The position numbers were made by a program, and so were the translations under genes. 64,000 nt of DNA. Origin: Parerythrobacter_A sp963799315. Lineage in GTDB: Bacteria > Pseudomonadota > Alphaproteobacteria > Sphingomonadales > Sphingomonadaceae. The stretch is taken from assembly GCA_963799315.1 (NCBI GenBank), contig CAWCWP010000001.1, positions 1,426,001 to 1,490,000 on the forward strand, read 5' to 3'. Shown in pieces: positions 17,597 to 27,207 of this stretch (the first letter of the stretch is position 1; each line of letters begins with the position of its first letter). The notes beneath the pieces are model-generated. The model saw nothing but the letters and a program-made list of their open reading frames with translations, was not told the origin of the DNA and did no database searches.

Positions 17597-19072
17597 CCGT
17601 CCTGCTCCGCCCTGTCGCGCGGAGTCGGCTCGGTGTCGCTGGAATGCGTGGGCATGACCGTGGTGCTGCCGGGGTTCTGCGACGGACCCGGCGTGATACC
17701 GGCGGTCCGGATCGGCCCCTCGTCGCCGCGCTTGATGCCGGTTTCGCCAAGGTGCGGGGTGTGATGCATCAGGTGCAGGATATACCAGACACCGATGCCG
17801 AACACCGCGAAATACACGACGACGAACGCCAGCAACGACGCGGCAACCGCAGGCGCGGCCAGCGGCGAGGCCGCCTCCGTCGTTCGCATCAGATTATAGA
17901 CGACATAGGGCTGGCGACCGACTTCGGTGGTGACCCACCCCGCCAGTACCGCAACGAAGCCGGACGGCCCCATCAACAGCGCCGCACGATGCAGCCAGGT
18001 CCAGTCGTAAAGCGATTTGCGCCAGCGTGCGAACAGGCTCCACATGCCGATACCCATCATCGCAAAGCCCATGCCGACCATGATGCGGAACGACCAGAAC
18101 ACGATGCCGACCGGCGGCTCCTCGGCATCGGGAATGGTGTCCAGCCCGTCCATCGGCGCATTCAGGTCATGCTTCAGGATCAAGCGAGGACGCCTTGGGA
18201 ATCTCGATCTTGTAATCGACTCGCTTTTCCGCCGAATTGGGAATGCCGAACAGGATCAGCGGCGCGCCGTCGGGGTGGCTGTCGAAATGCCCTTCCATCG
18301 CCATGACCTTTTGCGGCTGGTGCTCCAGAGTGTTCAGCCCGTGCAGGTCGCCCGCCACGATCTGGATCGGCGCGACGATGGCCGCCATCCACATCGCCAT
18401 CGAGAACATCTTGCGCGCATGCATATCGGTCCGGTCGCGCAGCAGGTGATAGGCGCCCACCGCGCCGACCACGAAGGCAGTTGTCAGATATGCCGCATTG
18501 ACGGTGTGGAACAGGCGGTAGGGGAAGCTGGGGCTGAAGATAATGGTCAGCCAGCTTCCCGCCGGAACGAACTGGCCATTGGCGGCGATCTCGTATCCGG
18601 TCGGTGTGTGCATCCAGCTGTTGACCGACAGGATCCATGTCGCCGACATCAGCGTGCCCGCTGCCACCATCAGCGTCGCTATGAAATGCAGCTTCTTGCC
18701 GACGCGCTCCATGCCGAACAGCATCACGCCCAGGAACCCGGCCTCCAGGAAGAACGCGGTCAGCACTTCATACGCCATCAACGGCCCAAGGATCGGCCCC
18801 GTCCGGTCGGAGAAAACCGACCAGTTGGTGCCGAACTGGTAGGACATGACGATGCCCGACACGACGCCCATCGCGAACGCGATGGCAAATATCTTCACCC
18901 AGTATTTGAACAGGTCGAGATAGAGCTGCTTGCCGGTTTTCAGCCACAGCCCTTCCAGCACTGCGAGATAGCTGGCGAGGCCGATGGAGAAGGCGGGAAA
19001 GATGAAATGAAAGCTCACCGTAAAGGCGAACTGGATGCGAGCCAGCAGCAGGGCGTCGAGCTGATCGAACAT
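17593..19072 (-). CDS. cydA: Cytochrome bd-type ubiquinol oxidase subunit I, CIO-like (one frame break)
   Basis: Subunit I carries the hemes and quinol site. Features are ARIQFAFTVSFHFIFPAFSIG with the heme-ligand His, GVVSGIVMSYQFGTNW, and GWVTTEVGRQPYVVYNLMRT near the end. The rebuilt length is about 492 residues; together with the DUF2474 partner this suggests the cyanide-insensitive (CioA) branch rather than the long-Q-loop E. coli form. The frame breaks near 18182 (extra A on plus). The C-terminal tail is hydrophilic. It heads the cydA-cydB-DUF2474 operon. Confidence 0.93.
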
Positions 19073-19142
19073 GCCCGCCGGATACTCCTGGCAGCACGCC
19101 GTATCCAGCCCAATCGCTACATGCGAAGTTGCACGAAACGCA

Positions 19143-19904
19143 TCACACTAGCGCGAACAAACGCCCTGCCAGCCATCCCATCAGGATCGATAGGCACACC
19201 GCGAACAGGCCGTACAGGAACGCCTGGCTTTGCGAAAACACCTCGACGCGGCGTTCGAACCCGACCTTGCGCACCGCCACTTCGGCGACAGCGGAAGCGA
19301 TCACGCGCCCGTCGCTTATCGCAAAGGTTTCAGCGGTGTATTCGCCGGTCGTGACATTGGATGGCAGGTAGAGCCGCGCCTGATACAGCACGCCTTCGTT
19401 GATCGTCACGCCGCCGATCTGTTCCTTGTACAGCCCCTGCCGCTCGCGCAGATCGACCAGCCCGGCGGTGAAGCGCGCCTGTTCCTCGGTGTCGATCGCA
19501 CCGCTCGGTGATAGCTGGATGAAATTGGTGCCCAGCTCGTAAATCGCGGCGGTGCGGTCATCGACCATTGCCTCTATCGGGCGCGACGATGCTACTGCGA
19601 AATAGGACGGGGCGGAGCGGAAATCGCTACTGCTGGCGTTGATCCACATACCGCCGACGCGCTCTTTCTCGCGCACGCGGATCGGTTCGGCGGGGCCTTT
19701 CAGCACCACCACGATATCGTACCCGCCCGCCGCACGCGCGCCGCTGGGGTCCAGAATCGCGCCGTACAACAGCAGCTCGGTGCCGGTAAAACCCTGCCGC
19801 ACCTGCACTTCGTCCTGGCTGACCTGCGGCACGAGGATGGGGTCGCGGCCCGATTGCGCGGACAGCATCACGAAGCATACCAGCATGGCAAACAGCCGGA
19901 TCAT
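19143..19904 (-). CDS. TIGR02186-family transmembrane protein
   Basis: The 253-residue protein has a signal peptide (MIRLFAMLVCFVMLSAQS), a periplasmic beta-rich body (LVPQVSQDEVQVRQGFTGTELLLYGAI) and one C-terminal helix (LYGLFAVCLSILMGWLAGRLFA). This architecture and its position right after a TauE/SafE permease match TIGR02186, an alphaproteobacterial family of unknown function. Its start overlaps the TauE stop, so the pair is co-translated and probably forms one transport unit. Confidence 0.85.
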   Translation of the reverse strand: MIRLFAMLVCFVMLSAQSGRDPILVPQVSQDEVQVRQGFTGTELLLYGAILDPSGARAAGGYDIVVVLKGPAEPIRVREKERVGGMWINASSSDFRSAPSYFAVASSRPIEAMVDDRTAAIYELGTNFIQLSPSGAIDTEEQARFTAGLVDLRERQGLYKEQIGGVTINEGVLYQARLYLPSNVTTGEYTAETFAISDGRVIASAVAEVAVRKVGFERRVEVFSQSQAFLYGLFAVCLSILMGWLAGRLFALV

Positions 19905-20815
19905 AGCGGGCTCACCGTGTAATATTCATCCGGCTGCACACCGAGCCCGTACAGCATCCGCACCGCCACCAGCAGCACCACCGATGCCAGGATCAGGCGC
20001 AGCAATTCCGGCTTTGCCTTTTGCGCGATCCAGCTGCCTATTTGCGCACCCGACACCGAGCCGAGCAACAGCAGTGCCGCCAGCACTAGGTCCACCGCCT
20101 GCGTCGTCAGCGCGTGCATCATGGTGGTCGCCATCGTCACGAACAGGATCTGGAACAGCGATGTCCCGACCACCACACTGGCGCTCATGCCGAGAATATA
20201 CAGCATGGCGGGCACGAGGATGAACCCGCCGCCGACGCCCATCAGCATCGTCAGCGCACCCACCGCAATGCCCAGCAGGAAGGGCGCGAAAGGGCTGATA
20301 TACAGGCCCGACCGGTAGAACCGCCAGCGCAGCGGCAGTGCGGTGACGAAGGGATGATGCCGCCGCTTGCGCGTAACCGGCCCGCCGCCGTCCTTGGCTG
20401 GCAGAAGCGCCGTCAGTGCCTCTCGCAGCATCAGCGCACCGATCGCGCCCAGCATCACGACATACAGCACGTTGATGACGACATCGATCTGCCCGACAGA
20501 CTGGAAAAACCCGAACAGCAGCGCGCCCACGCCGATGCCGATCAGCCCGCCCGCCACGGTCACCCCGCCCATCTTGTAATCGACGCCGTTGCGCTTGGTA
20601 TGCGCGAATACGCCGGAGACGCTGGCACCTGTCACCTGCGTCGACGCCGACGCCGCCGCGACGGTCGGAGGCACACCGTAGAAGATCAGCAACGGCGTGG
20701 TCAGGAAGCCGCCACCCACGCCGAACAGGCCCGACAGGATACCCGTCAGCGCGCCCAGCAGGATGATGACGAAGCCATCGACCGACAGGTTCGCGATGGG
20801 GAGATAAACGTCCAT
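19901..20815 (-). CDS. TauE/SafE-family sulfite/organosulfonate exporter-like permease
   Basis: The 304-residue membrane protein (start MDVYLPIANLSVDG at 20815) carries two family repeats: GILSGLFGVGGGFLTTPLL near the N-terminus and ALTMLMGVGGGFILVPAML in the second half, with eight or so helices. TauE/SafE proteins export sulfite or sulfoacetate-type anions; the substrate is not shown here. A further in-frame upstream start exists at 20848, but the chosen ATG fits family lengths. It is coupled to the TIGR02186 gene. Confidence 0.88.
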   Translation of the reverse strand: MDVYLPIANLSVDGFVIILLGALTGILSGLFGVGGGFLTTPLLIFYGVPPTVAAASASTQVTGASVSGVFAHTKRNGVDYKMGGVTVAGGLIGIGVGALLFGFFQSVGQIDVVINVLYVVMLGAIGALMLREALTALLPAKDGGGPVTRKRRHHPFVTALPLRWRFYRSGLYISPFAPFLLGIAVGALTMLMGVGGGFILVPAMLYILGMSASVVVGTSLFQILFVTMATTMMHALTTQAVDLVLAALLLLGSVSGAQIGSWIAQKAKPELLRLILASVVLLVAVRMLYGLGVQPDEYYTVSPL

Positions 20816-20898
20816 GACCGTTCCCGAACGCTGCCTTGTGCAACGCAATATCGGCGGCTCCTATTATAGCTGTGCCGTAAGGGCCAGCAGCTTTGCCC

Positions 20899-22020
20899 TC
20901 AGAAACCTGTCGAGATCGTAAGCGCCGGTCCCGAACCCGGCACCGCATCTCCCGCAACGCGCTGGCGATAATCGACTGCGATGCGGGCGTTCGCGCCTCC
21001 GAGCCGGAATATCGACACTGGCTGTTGGCCCGACATCGAGCCGCGAAACGCCTCGCTGCGCTCCCGCCCCACACGCCTGCGCCGATGCGGATGTGCGCGT
21101 CGCCAACTGTCAGAAGCGGCCGTGTCACACGCACCTGGCCATCGGCAAACGGCGTGGCGAAATCGCCGCCGACATAGCCGGCCTGTGCGTAGATATCCGC
21201 TTGTGTTTCCAGCGGCAGCACGACGGGCGGCAGCTCGGTCACGGCAAGCACGGCTGGCCGCATCCGGGTTTCGCCACCGATCCGCTGCACACGGAGTTCC
21301 GCCATCACACGCAGTGGCACATCGGGAACGGGGCGCGCCGAAACGCCGAGCGCACCCTCGGTTTCGCGCGGCTCCGCAATCGCCTGCGTCACCCGTACAT
21401 ACGCTTGCGGTCTGCGGCTGCTTTCCGGCGCGAGGTCGTACCGCAGGACCGCGCCTGCCTGACTGGCACCGTAACCCGGCGCAAAGGTTCCGGAGGGAAG
21501 CGGCGCGCCGCTGTCCGGGCGATACAGCACCCAGCCCTCCACCGACCATCGCTTGCCGGACGCCGCGTATTCGTTCCATCGTTGGCCAAGATGCGGGAAG
21601 CTGTCAGTGGAGCTGGGCTTGCGGGCGAACGCGGAGGTGTTTCGGGCGATGGCCTATATGCCTTTGCATTCGAAGTGCGATCTGATCGGAAAACAGGCGA
21701 TGCTTCACTCTGGTGGACAGATTTCCGCAAGGCGCGAAGCGCGTTTGGTCTGGGCGGTGCAAAGACAAAATACGGCGCACTTTCCAATCGGCGCGCGGGC
21801 TGGACACACTCCTGTCGGACACGGCTTGCTGACGGGCGAACCAGTCTGTTCTGCGGACGGTTCCGCCACAGCGACAAACCGGCTCCCCTACTACATCGCT
21901 TCCCGTCAAGACAGGCGGGAACGGCGATTGCCAAAGCACCGCACGCAACGCCAGCCATCCGCATAACAGCATCGCCAGCGCAATAATCGGGGCACCGCGA
22001 CGCTCGGCCCGCACGTTCAT
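20899..22020 (-). CDS. Membrane-anchored beta-rich protein partnered with NfrB-like glycosyltransferase (three frame breaks)
   Basis: The ATG at 22020 overlaps the upstream glycosyltransferase stop (ATGA). A hydrophobic N-terminus (APIIALAMLLCGWLALRAVL) leads to a basic low-complexity linker. Then follows a beta-rich C-terminal domain (VEGWVLYRPDSG, SQAGAVLRYDLAPES, YAQAGYVGGDFATPFADG, ending SGPALTISTGF), resembling the C-terminal domain of phage N4 receptor NfrA. I rebuilt it by removing single extra bases near 21652, 21064 and 21006, giving about 373 residues. The true NfrA repeats are absent, so the NfrA link is an inference. A role in surface polysaccharide is plausible. Confidence 0.6.
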
Positions 22021-23420
22021 TTCGTCGCCGACGTGAAAGGAGCGTGGCCCGCAGGATGGGCGACATGCGCGGTCTTGTCCCATACGGCAGGCGCGCCGCG
22101 CAGGGTGCGGGCATAGGCGAACAGCGCCCGCCGCCCCGCCATGATCGCGATGATATTGGCAACGACCAGCCTCGGCACGGCGCGCAGCCCTTCGCGCCAG
22201 CCATATTCGCGCGCGGTAAAGCAGGCGCGGAAGAGCAGCCGCCACAGCAGGCTGAACAGATTGGCCAAGACCAGGAATTGCAGCACCGGCGTCAGCGCAA
22301 CAGGCTCGCTCCACCCGAGCCATGCGGCCACAATCAGGAATCCCGACAATATCAGGAGCAGATATCCCGCCGCCAGCACCAGCGCGGATACCGGCCCGCG
22401 CCGGTCGCGCAGGCGCATCCATATCTCCAGCGGCGTCAGCACCCAGCCCATCCGCTCCCACGACTGGAACGCGATGCCGTGCACCCACCGCGCCTTTTGC
22501 CGAACAGCTTCCGCCAGTGTCGCCGGAAAGAAAGCGCGGGTCGCGACCAGCCTGCCGTCGGGATGGCGATAGCGCAGGAAGCGGGCGCGACCGCCGCGTT
22601 GCGCCACGGCCAGACCCAGCTCGTAATCCTCGGTCAGCGACTGGGCGGCAAACGGCCCCGCCCCGTCGTTGCCTGTTGCCAGCGCATCGACGACATCGCG
22701 GCGCAGCGCGCAACCGACACCGGCAAGCGGCAGCGCGGCACCCAGCGCGCTTCGCACTACCATCGCCTTGCCGTGCGATTCTGCGAATTCGTCTGCGTAA
22801 TGCGACCCGATCCAACGCGAGTTTGCGGGGATTGCAGGCAGGACTGGCACTTGCGCCGCCTCCACATCACCGATGGCTTGGTCGAGCAGGCCGAGCGCGG
22901 CGGGATCGACCATGTCCTCTGCATCGTGGATCACGATCATGCGCGCGCGCCAGCCGCGCGCCGCCTCTGCCCGTTGCATGGCGTGGAACAGGTGGTTGAG
23001 GCAATCGGGCTTGGTGGTCGGGCCGTCGATATCGAGCGTTACCACCGTCCCACGATCATCCGGTATGCAAGCTGCTTCGGCACTCGCGCGCGTTGCAGGA
23101 TCGTTGCGATAGCAGCCGACGAACAGGCGCAATTCCGCCTGCGGCCATGCCGTAAGCGCATGGCGTATCGTCGTTCCAATTACGCGCTCTTCCTGCCATG
23201 CCGGTATCAAGACCGCGACGGGTCCGCGCAATGAGTCGGGCGGATTGTCGAACAGGACCGGTTCACGGGTACGACCCGTCAAGCGCAGCCACAGCCACAC
23301 GCAATCCACCGCAAATTCGTCCAGCGCTCCGATCAGGAAAAAGACACCCGCGAACAGCAGCAGCTCGTGCTGTACCACAACAAGCCATTCAAAAGGTGTA
23401 AAATTGCCCCCGATCGACAC
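22017..23420 (-). CDS. NfrB-like family 2 glycosyltransferase, membrane-bound
   Basis: The 467-residue protein has an N-terminal helix pair, then a GT-A domain (VAVLIPAWQEERVIG) with the DXD-type metal site HDAEDMVDP. SLTEDYELGLA and the acceptor-side QxxRW motif (QKARWVHG) follow. The C-terminal part has several membrane helices. Its layout fits NfrB (phage N4 adsorption protein B) and related glycan synthases. The start is GTG at 23420; no better ATG is visible. It overlaps the partner gene by four bases and is divergent from nhaA. Confidence 0.82.
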   Translation of the reverse strand: MSIGGNFTPFEWLVVVQHELLLFAGVFFLIGALDEFAVDCVWLWLRLTGRTREPVLFDNPPDSLRGPVAVLIPAWQEERVIGTTIRHALTAWPQAELRLFVGCYRNDPATRASAEAACIPDDRGTVVTLDIDGPTTKPDCLNHLFHAMQRAEAARGWRARMIVIHDAEDMVDPAALGLLDQAIGDVEAAQVPVLPAIPANSRWIGSHYADEFAESHGKAMVVRSALGAALPLAGVGCALRRDVVDALATGNDGAGPFAAQSLTEDYELGLAVAQRGGRARFLRYRHPDGRLVATRAFFPATLAEAVRQKARWVHGIAFQSWERMGWVLTPLEIWMRLRDRRGPVSALVLAAGYLLLILSGFLIVAAWLGWSEPVALTPVLQFLVLANLFSLLWRLLFRACFTAREYGWREGLRAVPRLVVANIIAIMAGRRALFAYARTLRGAPAVWDKTAHVAHPAGHAPFTSATK

Positions 23421-23498
23421 TACCGAACCTCCGGAAAAGCCCCTATCTGCGACTACTCAGGGTTGCAACGCGCAATGATATCCTGAAAAGGCGGACGC

Positions 23499-24713
23499 AT
23501 GGTCAAACGTGCTTCTCCCGTGAACCGGCTCATCGCTCCTGTCCGCGCCCTGTTTGTGGGCGACGCATCGGCTGGCGTCCTGCTGATCCTCGTCGCCATC
23601 GCTGCGATGCTGGCGGCCAATTCGCCGCTTTCTGACGAATATCGCCAGCTTTTCTATGGCAAGCTGGCCTGGACGCCGATCCCCAAGCTGGATGATCTGC
23701 ATCTGTGGATCAACGATGGCCTGATGGCGATTTTCTTCTTCGTGGTCGGGCTGGAAGTGAAGCGCGAACTTATTTGCGGACAGCTTTCCACGCCCGAACA
23801 GCGGCGGCTACCTGTGCTCGCCGCGATAGCCGGGATGGCGGCACCTGCGGCTGTTTTCATCGTAATCGTCGGCCTGAACAGCCCGCTGGTCAAAGGTTGG
23901 GCCATTCCTGCCGCCACCGATATCGCCTTTGCGATGGGCGTGCTCGGCATCCTGGGCAACCGCGTGCCTGCATCGCTGCGCCTGTTCCTGCTGACGGTAG
24001 CGATCGTCGACGATATCGGCGCAGTGCTGGTGATTTCGGCGTTCTATACCGAAAACATCTATCCGATGTGGCTGGCGGCGTCGGCGGCGGTGTTCGGCGT
24101 TATGGTCGTGATGAACCGGTTTGGCGTCAGCAAGTTCTGGCCGTTCATCCTCGTCGCGCTGGTGCTGTGGGTCTGCGTCCTGTTTTCCGGCGTCCATGCC
24201 ACCGTTGCAGGCGTCGCAGCTGCGCTGACCATTCCGATGCGCACCAAGGACGGCCGCTCCATGCTCGAACGGCTCGAACACGGTCTGGCTCCGTGGAGCG
24301 CCTATCTGGTGGTGCCGGTGTTCGGCTTCGCCAATGCCGGCGTGAACCTGACGGGTATGGGCATCAAGGAGATGACCGACCCGCTGCCCATCGCCATCGC
24401 TGCCGGGCTGGTGCTGGGCAAGCAGCTGGGGATCTTCGGCATCATCTTTGCCGCCGTGAAGCTTGGTATCGCAAAGCGTCCGGACAATGCGAACTGGGTC
24501 GAGATATGGGGCATCACGATCCTGTGCGGGATCGGGTTCACCATGTCGCTGTTCATCAGCGGGCTGGCGTTCGAAGGGAACGACTACCTGATCGACGAGG
24601 CGAAGATCGGTATCCTCGGCGGTTCGATGATATCGGCAGTCATGGGCTATGTGGTGCTGCGCCTGACGACAACGCACCCTCAGCCCGAAGCCAAGGCGCC
24701 GCTGACGCAGTAG
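23499..24713 (+). CDS. nhaA: Na+/H+ antiporter NhaA
   Basis: The 404-residue inner-membrane antiporter exchanges Na+ for H+ in alkaline or saline conditions. Family signatures are intact: INDGLMAIFFFVVGLEVKRE, the paired Asp in TVAIVDDIGAVLVI (ion-binding Asp163/164 of E. coli), and GIGFTMSLFISGLAF near the end. A short cytosolic N-terminus precedes the first helix. The gene stands alone and ends immediately beside the convergent gloA stop. An intact frame over 1.2 kb shows that long genes here can be error-free. Confidence 0.95.
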   Translation: MVKRASPVNRLIAPVRALFVGDASAGVLLILVAIAAMLAANSPLSDEYRQLFYGKLAWTPIPKLDDLHLWINDGLMAIFFFVVGLEVKRELICGQLSTPEQRRLPVLAAIAGMAAPAAVFIVIVGLNSPLVKGWAIPAATDIAFAMGVLGILGNRVPASLRLFLLTVAIVDDIGAVLVISAFYTENIYPMWLAASAAVFGVMVVMNRFGVSKFWPFILVALVLWVCVLFSGVHATVAGVAAALTIPMRTKDGRSMLERLEHGLAPWSAYLVVPVFGFANAGVNLTGMGIKEMTDPLPIAIAAGLVLGKQLGIFGIIFAAVKLGIAKRPDNANWVEIWGITILCGIGFTMSLFISGLAFEGNDYLIDEAKIGILGGSMISAVMGYVVLRLTTTHPQPEAKAPLTQ

Positions 24714-25151
24714 CTACCAGCTGCCGGTGTTTTCCATGCTGGCCCACGGTTCGCGTGGCGGAAGGCTGCCTTCCTGCAACAATTCGATGCTGATCCCGTC
24801 GGGCGAGACGACGAAGGCCATGTGCCCGTCGCGCGGCGGGCGGGCGATGGTGACGCCGGCATCCATCAGGCGCTGGCAGGTTTCGTAAATATCGTCGACG
24901 CGAAAGGCGAGGTGGCCGAAATTGCGGCCCTTGTCATATTGCTCCGGCGCGCTGCCGTCTTCCGGCGGCCAGTTCACCGTCAGTTCGATTTCGGCAATGT
25001 CTTCCTGACCCGGCGCGGCCAGGAAAATCAGCGTGAACCGCCCCGCCGCCACATCGAAACGCCGCACTTCCTCCACGCCGAAAAGCGAGAAAAAGCGCAG
25101 GGTCGCTTCGGGATCGGTTACGCGAAGCATGGTGTGCAGAAATTTGGTCAT
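24714..25151 (-). CDS. gloA: Lactoylglutathione lyase / glyoxalase I-like VOC protein
   Basis: The 145-residue VOC-fold protein begins MTKFLHTMLRVTDPEATLRFF (metal-ligand His near residue 6), continues with IELTVNW, and has GHLAFRVDDIY and ISIELLQEG carrying the other ligands. This is the glyoxalase I arrangement, converting the methylglyoxal-glutathione hemithioacetal to S-lactoylglutathione. A Trp/Pro-rich tail (EPWASMENTGSW) is slightly longer than in E. coli. It is transcribed alone and is immediately convergent with nhaA. Confidence 0.88.
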   Translation of the reverse strand: MTKFLHTMLRVTDPEATLRFFSLFGVEEVRRFDVAAGRFTLIFLAAPGQEDIAEIELTVNWPPEDGSAPEQYDKGRNFGHLAFRVDDIYETCQRLMDAGVTIARPPRDGHMAFVVSPDGISIELLQEGSLPPREPWASMENTGSW

Positions 25152-25177
25152 GCCGCATCATAAGCGCGCAACACTGC

Positions 25178-25209
25178 AAAACAAAAGGGGCGCGCCTGTT
25201 GAACGCCCC
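25178..25209 (-). terminator. Rho-independent terminator of the porin gene
   Basis: On the minus strand GGGGCG and CGCCCC form a stem around a loop of about 11 bases, followed by TTTTGTTTT. It lies 28 bp beyond the porin stop and before the gloA start, so it insulates gloA from porin transcription. Confidence 0.75.
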
Positions 25210-25236
25210 TCCCGTATCGGCAGTCGACGCTTCCCC

Positions 25237-26133
25237 CTACATCGAATAACCGAGCGTGACGAAGAAGCCCGCATCGGTGAAATCCTCGATGGACGGACCC
25301 TGCGTATCGACATAATTCAGGCCGAGGCTGAGGCTGTCGGTCACGGCGTAGGATGCGCCCAGCCCCCAGTCGAAGCTGGTCCCGTCCCCCTGCGTGGCGA
25401 AGATGCCATCGGTGTAACCAAGGTGCGCGGAGAGCGTAAATGGCGTTTCCGGTATTGCCGTTTCAAAGTCGGTGTAGACATAGATATTGTCGTCCCCGCC
25501 CAGCGAATCCTGCTCCCACGCATAGGCCGCGCCCAGCGTTGCGCTGACGGGGCCGAGCGTGGTGCTGACCGACGCATAGGGTTCGAAATAATCGGTGTCG
25601 GCACCCACCACATCGCCGGTCGGATAGATGTAATAAAGCAGGCCGACATCGACCGTGACGCCGTCGGTTACGTCTGCGCTGTAACCGCCGTAAACGTTCA
25701 GCTCCAGTTCGCCGAACGCCGTGCCGCCGGATATCGAGGATGCCCAGGTACCGACATAGAAACCACTCGAATGGCCCAGGTCCAAACCGCCTTGCAGCGC
25801 AATATCGCCATCGGAGAAGGAGACCCCGCGAAAGCGGTAATCGGAGACCAGCGCGACATTGCCGGACAGCTCGAAGCCGCTCTCCGGAATGATTTCTTCG
25901 TCGGTCGTATCGACCGTTCCGGCCGGGCCGGACGTTTGGGCAACCACTATAGGGGCGCTGCCCAGCACGACGGGCGACATCGCCGTGGCTGTCTCGCCTG
26001 CGATGGCAAGCGTATCGGCAGGTTGCGAAACCGCCCCTTCAGCAGCGAGTCCGTCAGCAGCGAGTGCCGGGGTTGCAAGACCGGTGGTGGCGAAAAGTGT
26101 TGCCACGCAGAAAGCGCGCATTGGCGAGAGCAT
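25237..26133 (-). CDS. TorF-family putative outer-membrane porin
   Basis: The 298-residue protein has a signal peptide cleaved near ALAADG and an acidic linker. The rest is a string of amphipathic beta-strands (LSGNVALVSDYRFRGVSFSD, LELNVYGGYSADV, FDWGLGASYAV) ending in a terminal aromatic or Met residue (FFVTLGYSM). The SDYRFRG opening is the hallmark of the TorF/TIGR02001 porin family, first linked to outer-membrane transport in alphaproteobacteria. The transported substrate is unknown. It is a single gene with its own terminator. Confidence 0.88.
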   Translation of the reverse strand: MLSPMRAFCVATLFATTGLATPALAADGLAAEGAVSQPADTLAIAGETATAMSPVVLGSAPIVVAQTSGPAGTVDTTDEEIIPESGFELSGNVALVSDYRFRGVSFSDGDIALQGGLDLGHSSGFYVGTWASSISGGTAFGELELNVYGGYSADVTDGVTVDVGLLYYIYPTGDVVGADTDYFEPYASVSTTLGPVSATLGAAYAWEQDSLGGDDNIYVYTDFETAIPETPFTLSAHLGYTDGIFATQGDGTSFDWGLGASYAVTDSLSLGLNYVDTQGPSIEDFTDAGFFVTLGYSM

Positions 26134-26400
26134 ACGAAATTCCTCAGGTTAAGGTGTTTCGTTCTGCCTGCAATTCCGAAGGCTGCATGTCGTATTGCCG
26201 CAATCTCATCGGAAGTGACATGAAGTTGCCGGAGGATGCTGCGTCGCACAAGTTTTATTGCGTATATCGGCCAAGCCGGTATCGAAGTGTCGCATTTCTG
26301 CACCACTTGCAGTCTTCCCAAGGCCTCGAAGCGGTGCGGTTGCCGCGCTCTGCCACCTCACCTATGGTGCGAAGCAACAAACCGGATTTCTCCAGCGACC

Positions 26401-27207
26401 ATGTTCGAACCACTCAAGAAAATGCTTTCCCGAACGGGCGGCAAGGCCAGCGCGCGGGTGCCTCAGGGCGAACGCGTCTATGTTATCGGCGATATCCACG
26501 GCAGGCTTGACCTGTATGCGAAGCTTATCACCGCCATCGACCGCGACGATGCCAAATCGGGCAAGGCAGATACCACCGTCGTCCTGCTCGGAGACCTGAT
26601 CGACCGCGGTCCCGACAGCGCGGGCGTAATTCGCGCCACCCGCAAATGGGCAAAGGCACGCCGCGTTCGCATGCTGGCGGGCAATCACGAGGAAATGTTC
26701 CTCGAAGCGTTCTCCAAGCGCGAGACGCTGCGCCAGTATATCCGTCACGGCGGGCGCGACACGCTGTTGAGCTATGGCATCGCGCCGCATGATTACGACG
26801 CTGCCAGCCTGGAAGAGCTGCGCGACCTGATGGACGCCCATGTGCCGGACAAGGACCGCCGTTTTCTTGCCGGGATGGAGGATATTGCCGTCATCGGCGA
26901 CTATGTCTTCGTCCACGCCGGTATCGACCCCGACCTGCCGCTCGACGAGCAGACCCCGCGCGAGACCCGGTGGATCCGCGAACCCTTCCTCGCCTCGCGC
27001 CGCTGCCATTCGCATATGGTGGTGCATGGTCATACGATCGTGGACGATATCGAGGAGCGCCCGAACCGCATCGGCATCGACACCGGTGCGTATCGCAACG
27101 GTCGGCTGACCGCATTGGTGCTGGAAGGCGAGACGCGACGGTATATACAGGCGGTGGAAAAGAAAGACGGTACGTTGCATATCGAGCGTAAGGGAGGCGG
27201 GGCATGA
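26401..27207 (+). CDS. Serine/threonine-type metallophosphatase
   Basis: The 268-residue protein carries the calcineurin-like metal motifs in order: GDIHGR (about 35), GDLIDRGPDS (about 68), GNHEEMF (about 98), then a His in FVHAGIDP and VVHGHTI. It resembles bacterial PP1-like phosphatases of the lambda/ApaH group. ATG 26401 is chosen because the preceding in-frame codons are Cys/Arg-rich and unlike the family. The stop overlaps the ugd start (ATGA at 27204), suggesting a regulatory or functional tie to nucleotide-sugar metabolism. Confidence 0.88.
   Translation: MFEPLKKMLSRTGGKASARVPQGERVYVIGDIHGRLDLYAKLITAIDRDDAKSGKADTTVVLLGDLIDRGPDSAGVIRATRKWAKARRVRMLAGNHEEMFLEAFSKRETLRQYIRHGGRDTLLSYGIAPHDYDAASLEELRDLMDAHVPDKDRRFLAGMEDIAVIGDYVFVHAGIDPDLPLDEQTPRETRWIREPFLASRRCHSHMVVHGHTIVDDIEERPNRIGIDTGAYRNGRLTALVLEGETRRYIQAVEKKDGTLHIERKGGGA

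Noticed and set aside
18017..19354. A 445-codon plus-strand open frame opposite cydA
   Set aside because: Its translation is Arg/His/Gln-rich and featureless, whereas cydA on the other strand has conserved heme and quinol motifs.
21553..21966. A 137-codon plus-strand open frame in the NfrA-like region
   Set aside because: It runs through the frameshifted minus-strand gene, which can be rebuilt with recognisable beta-rich repeats. The plus frame shows no family features.
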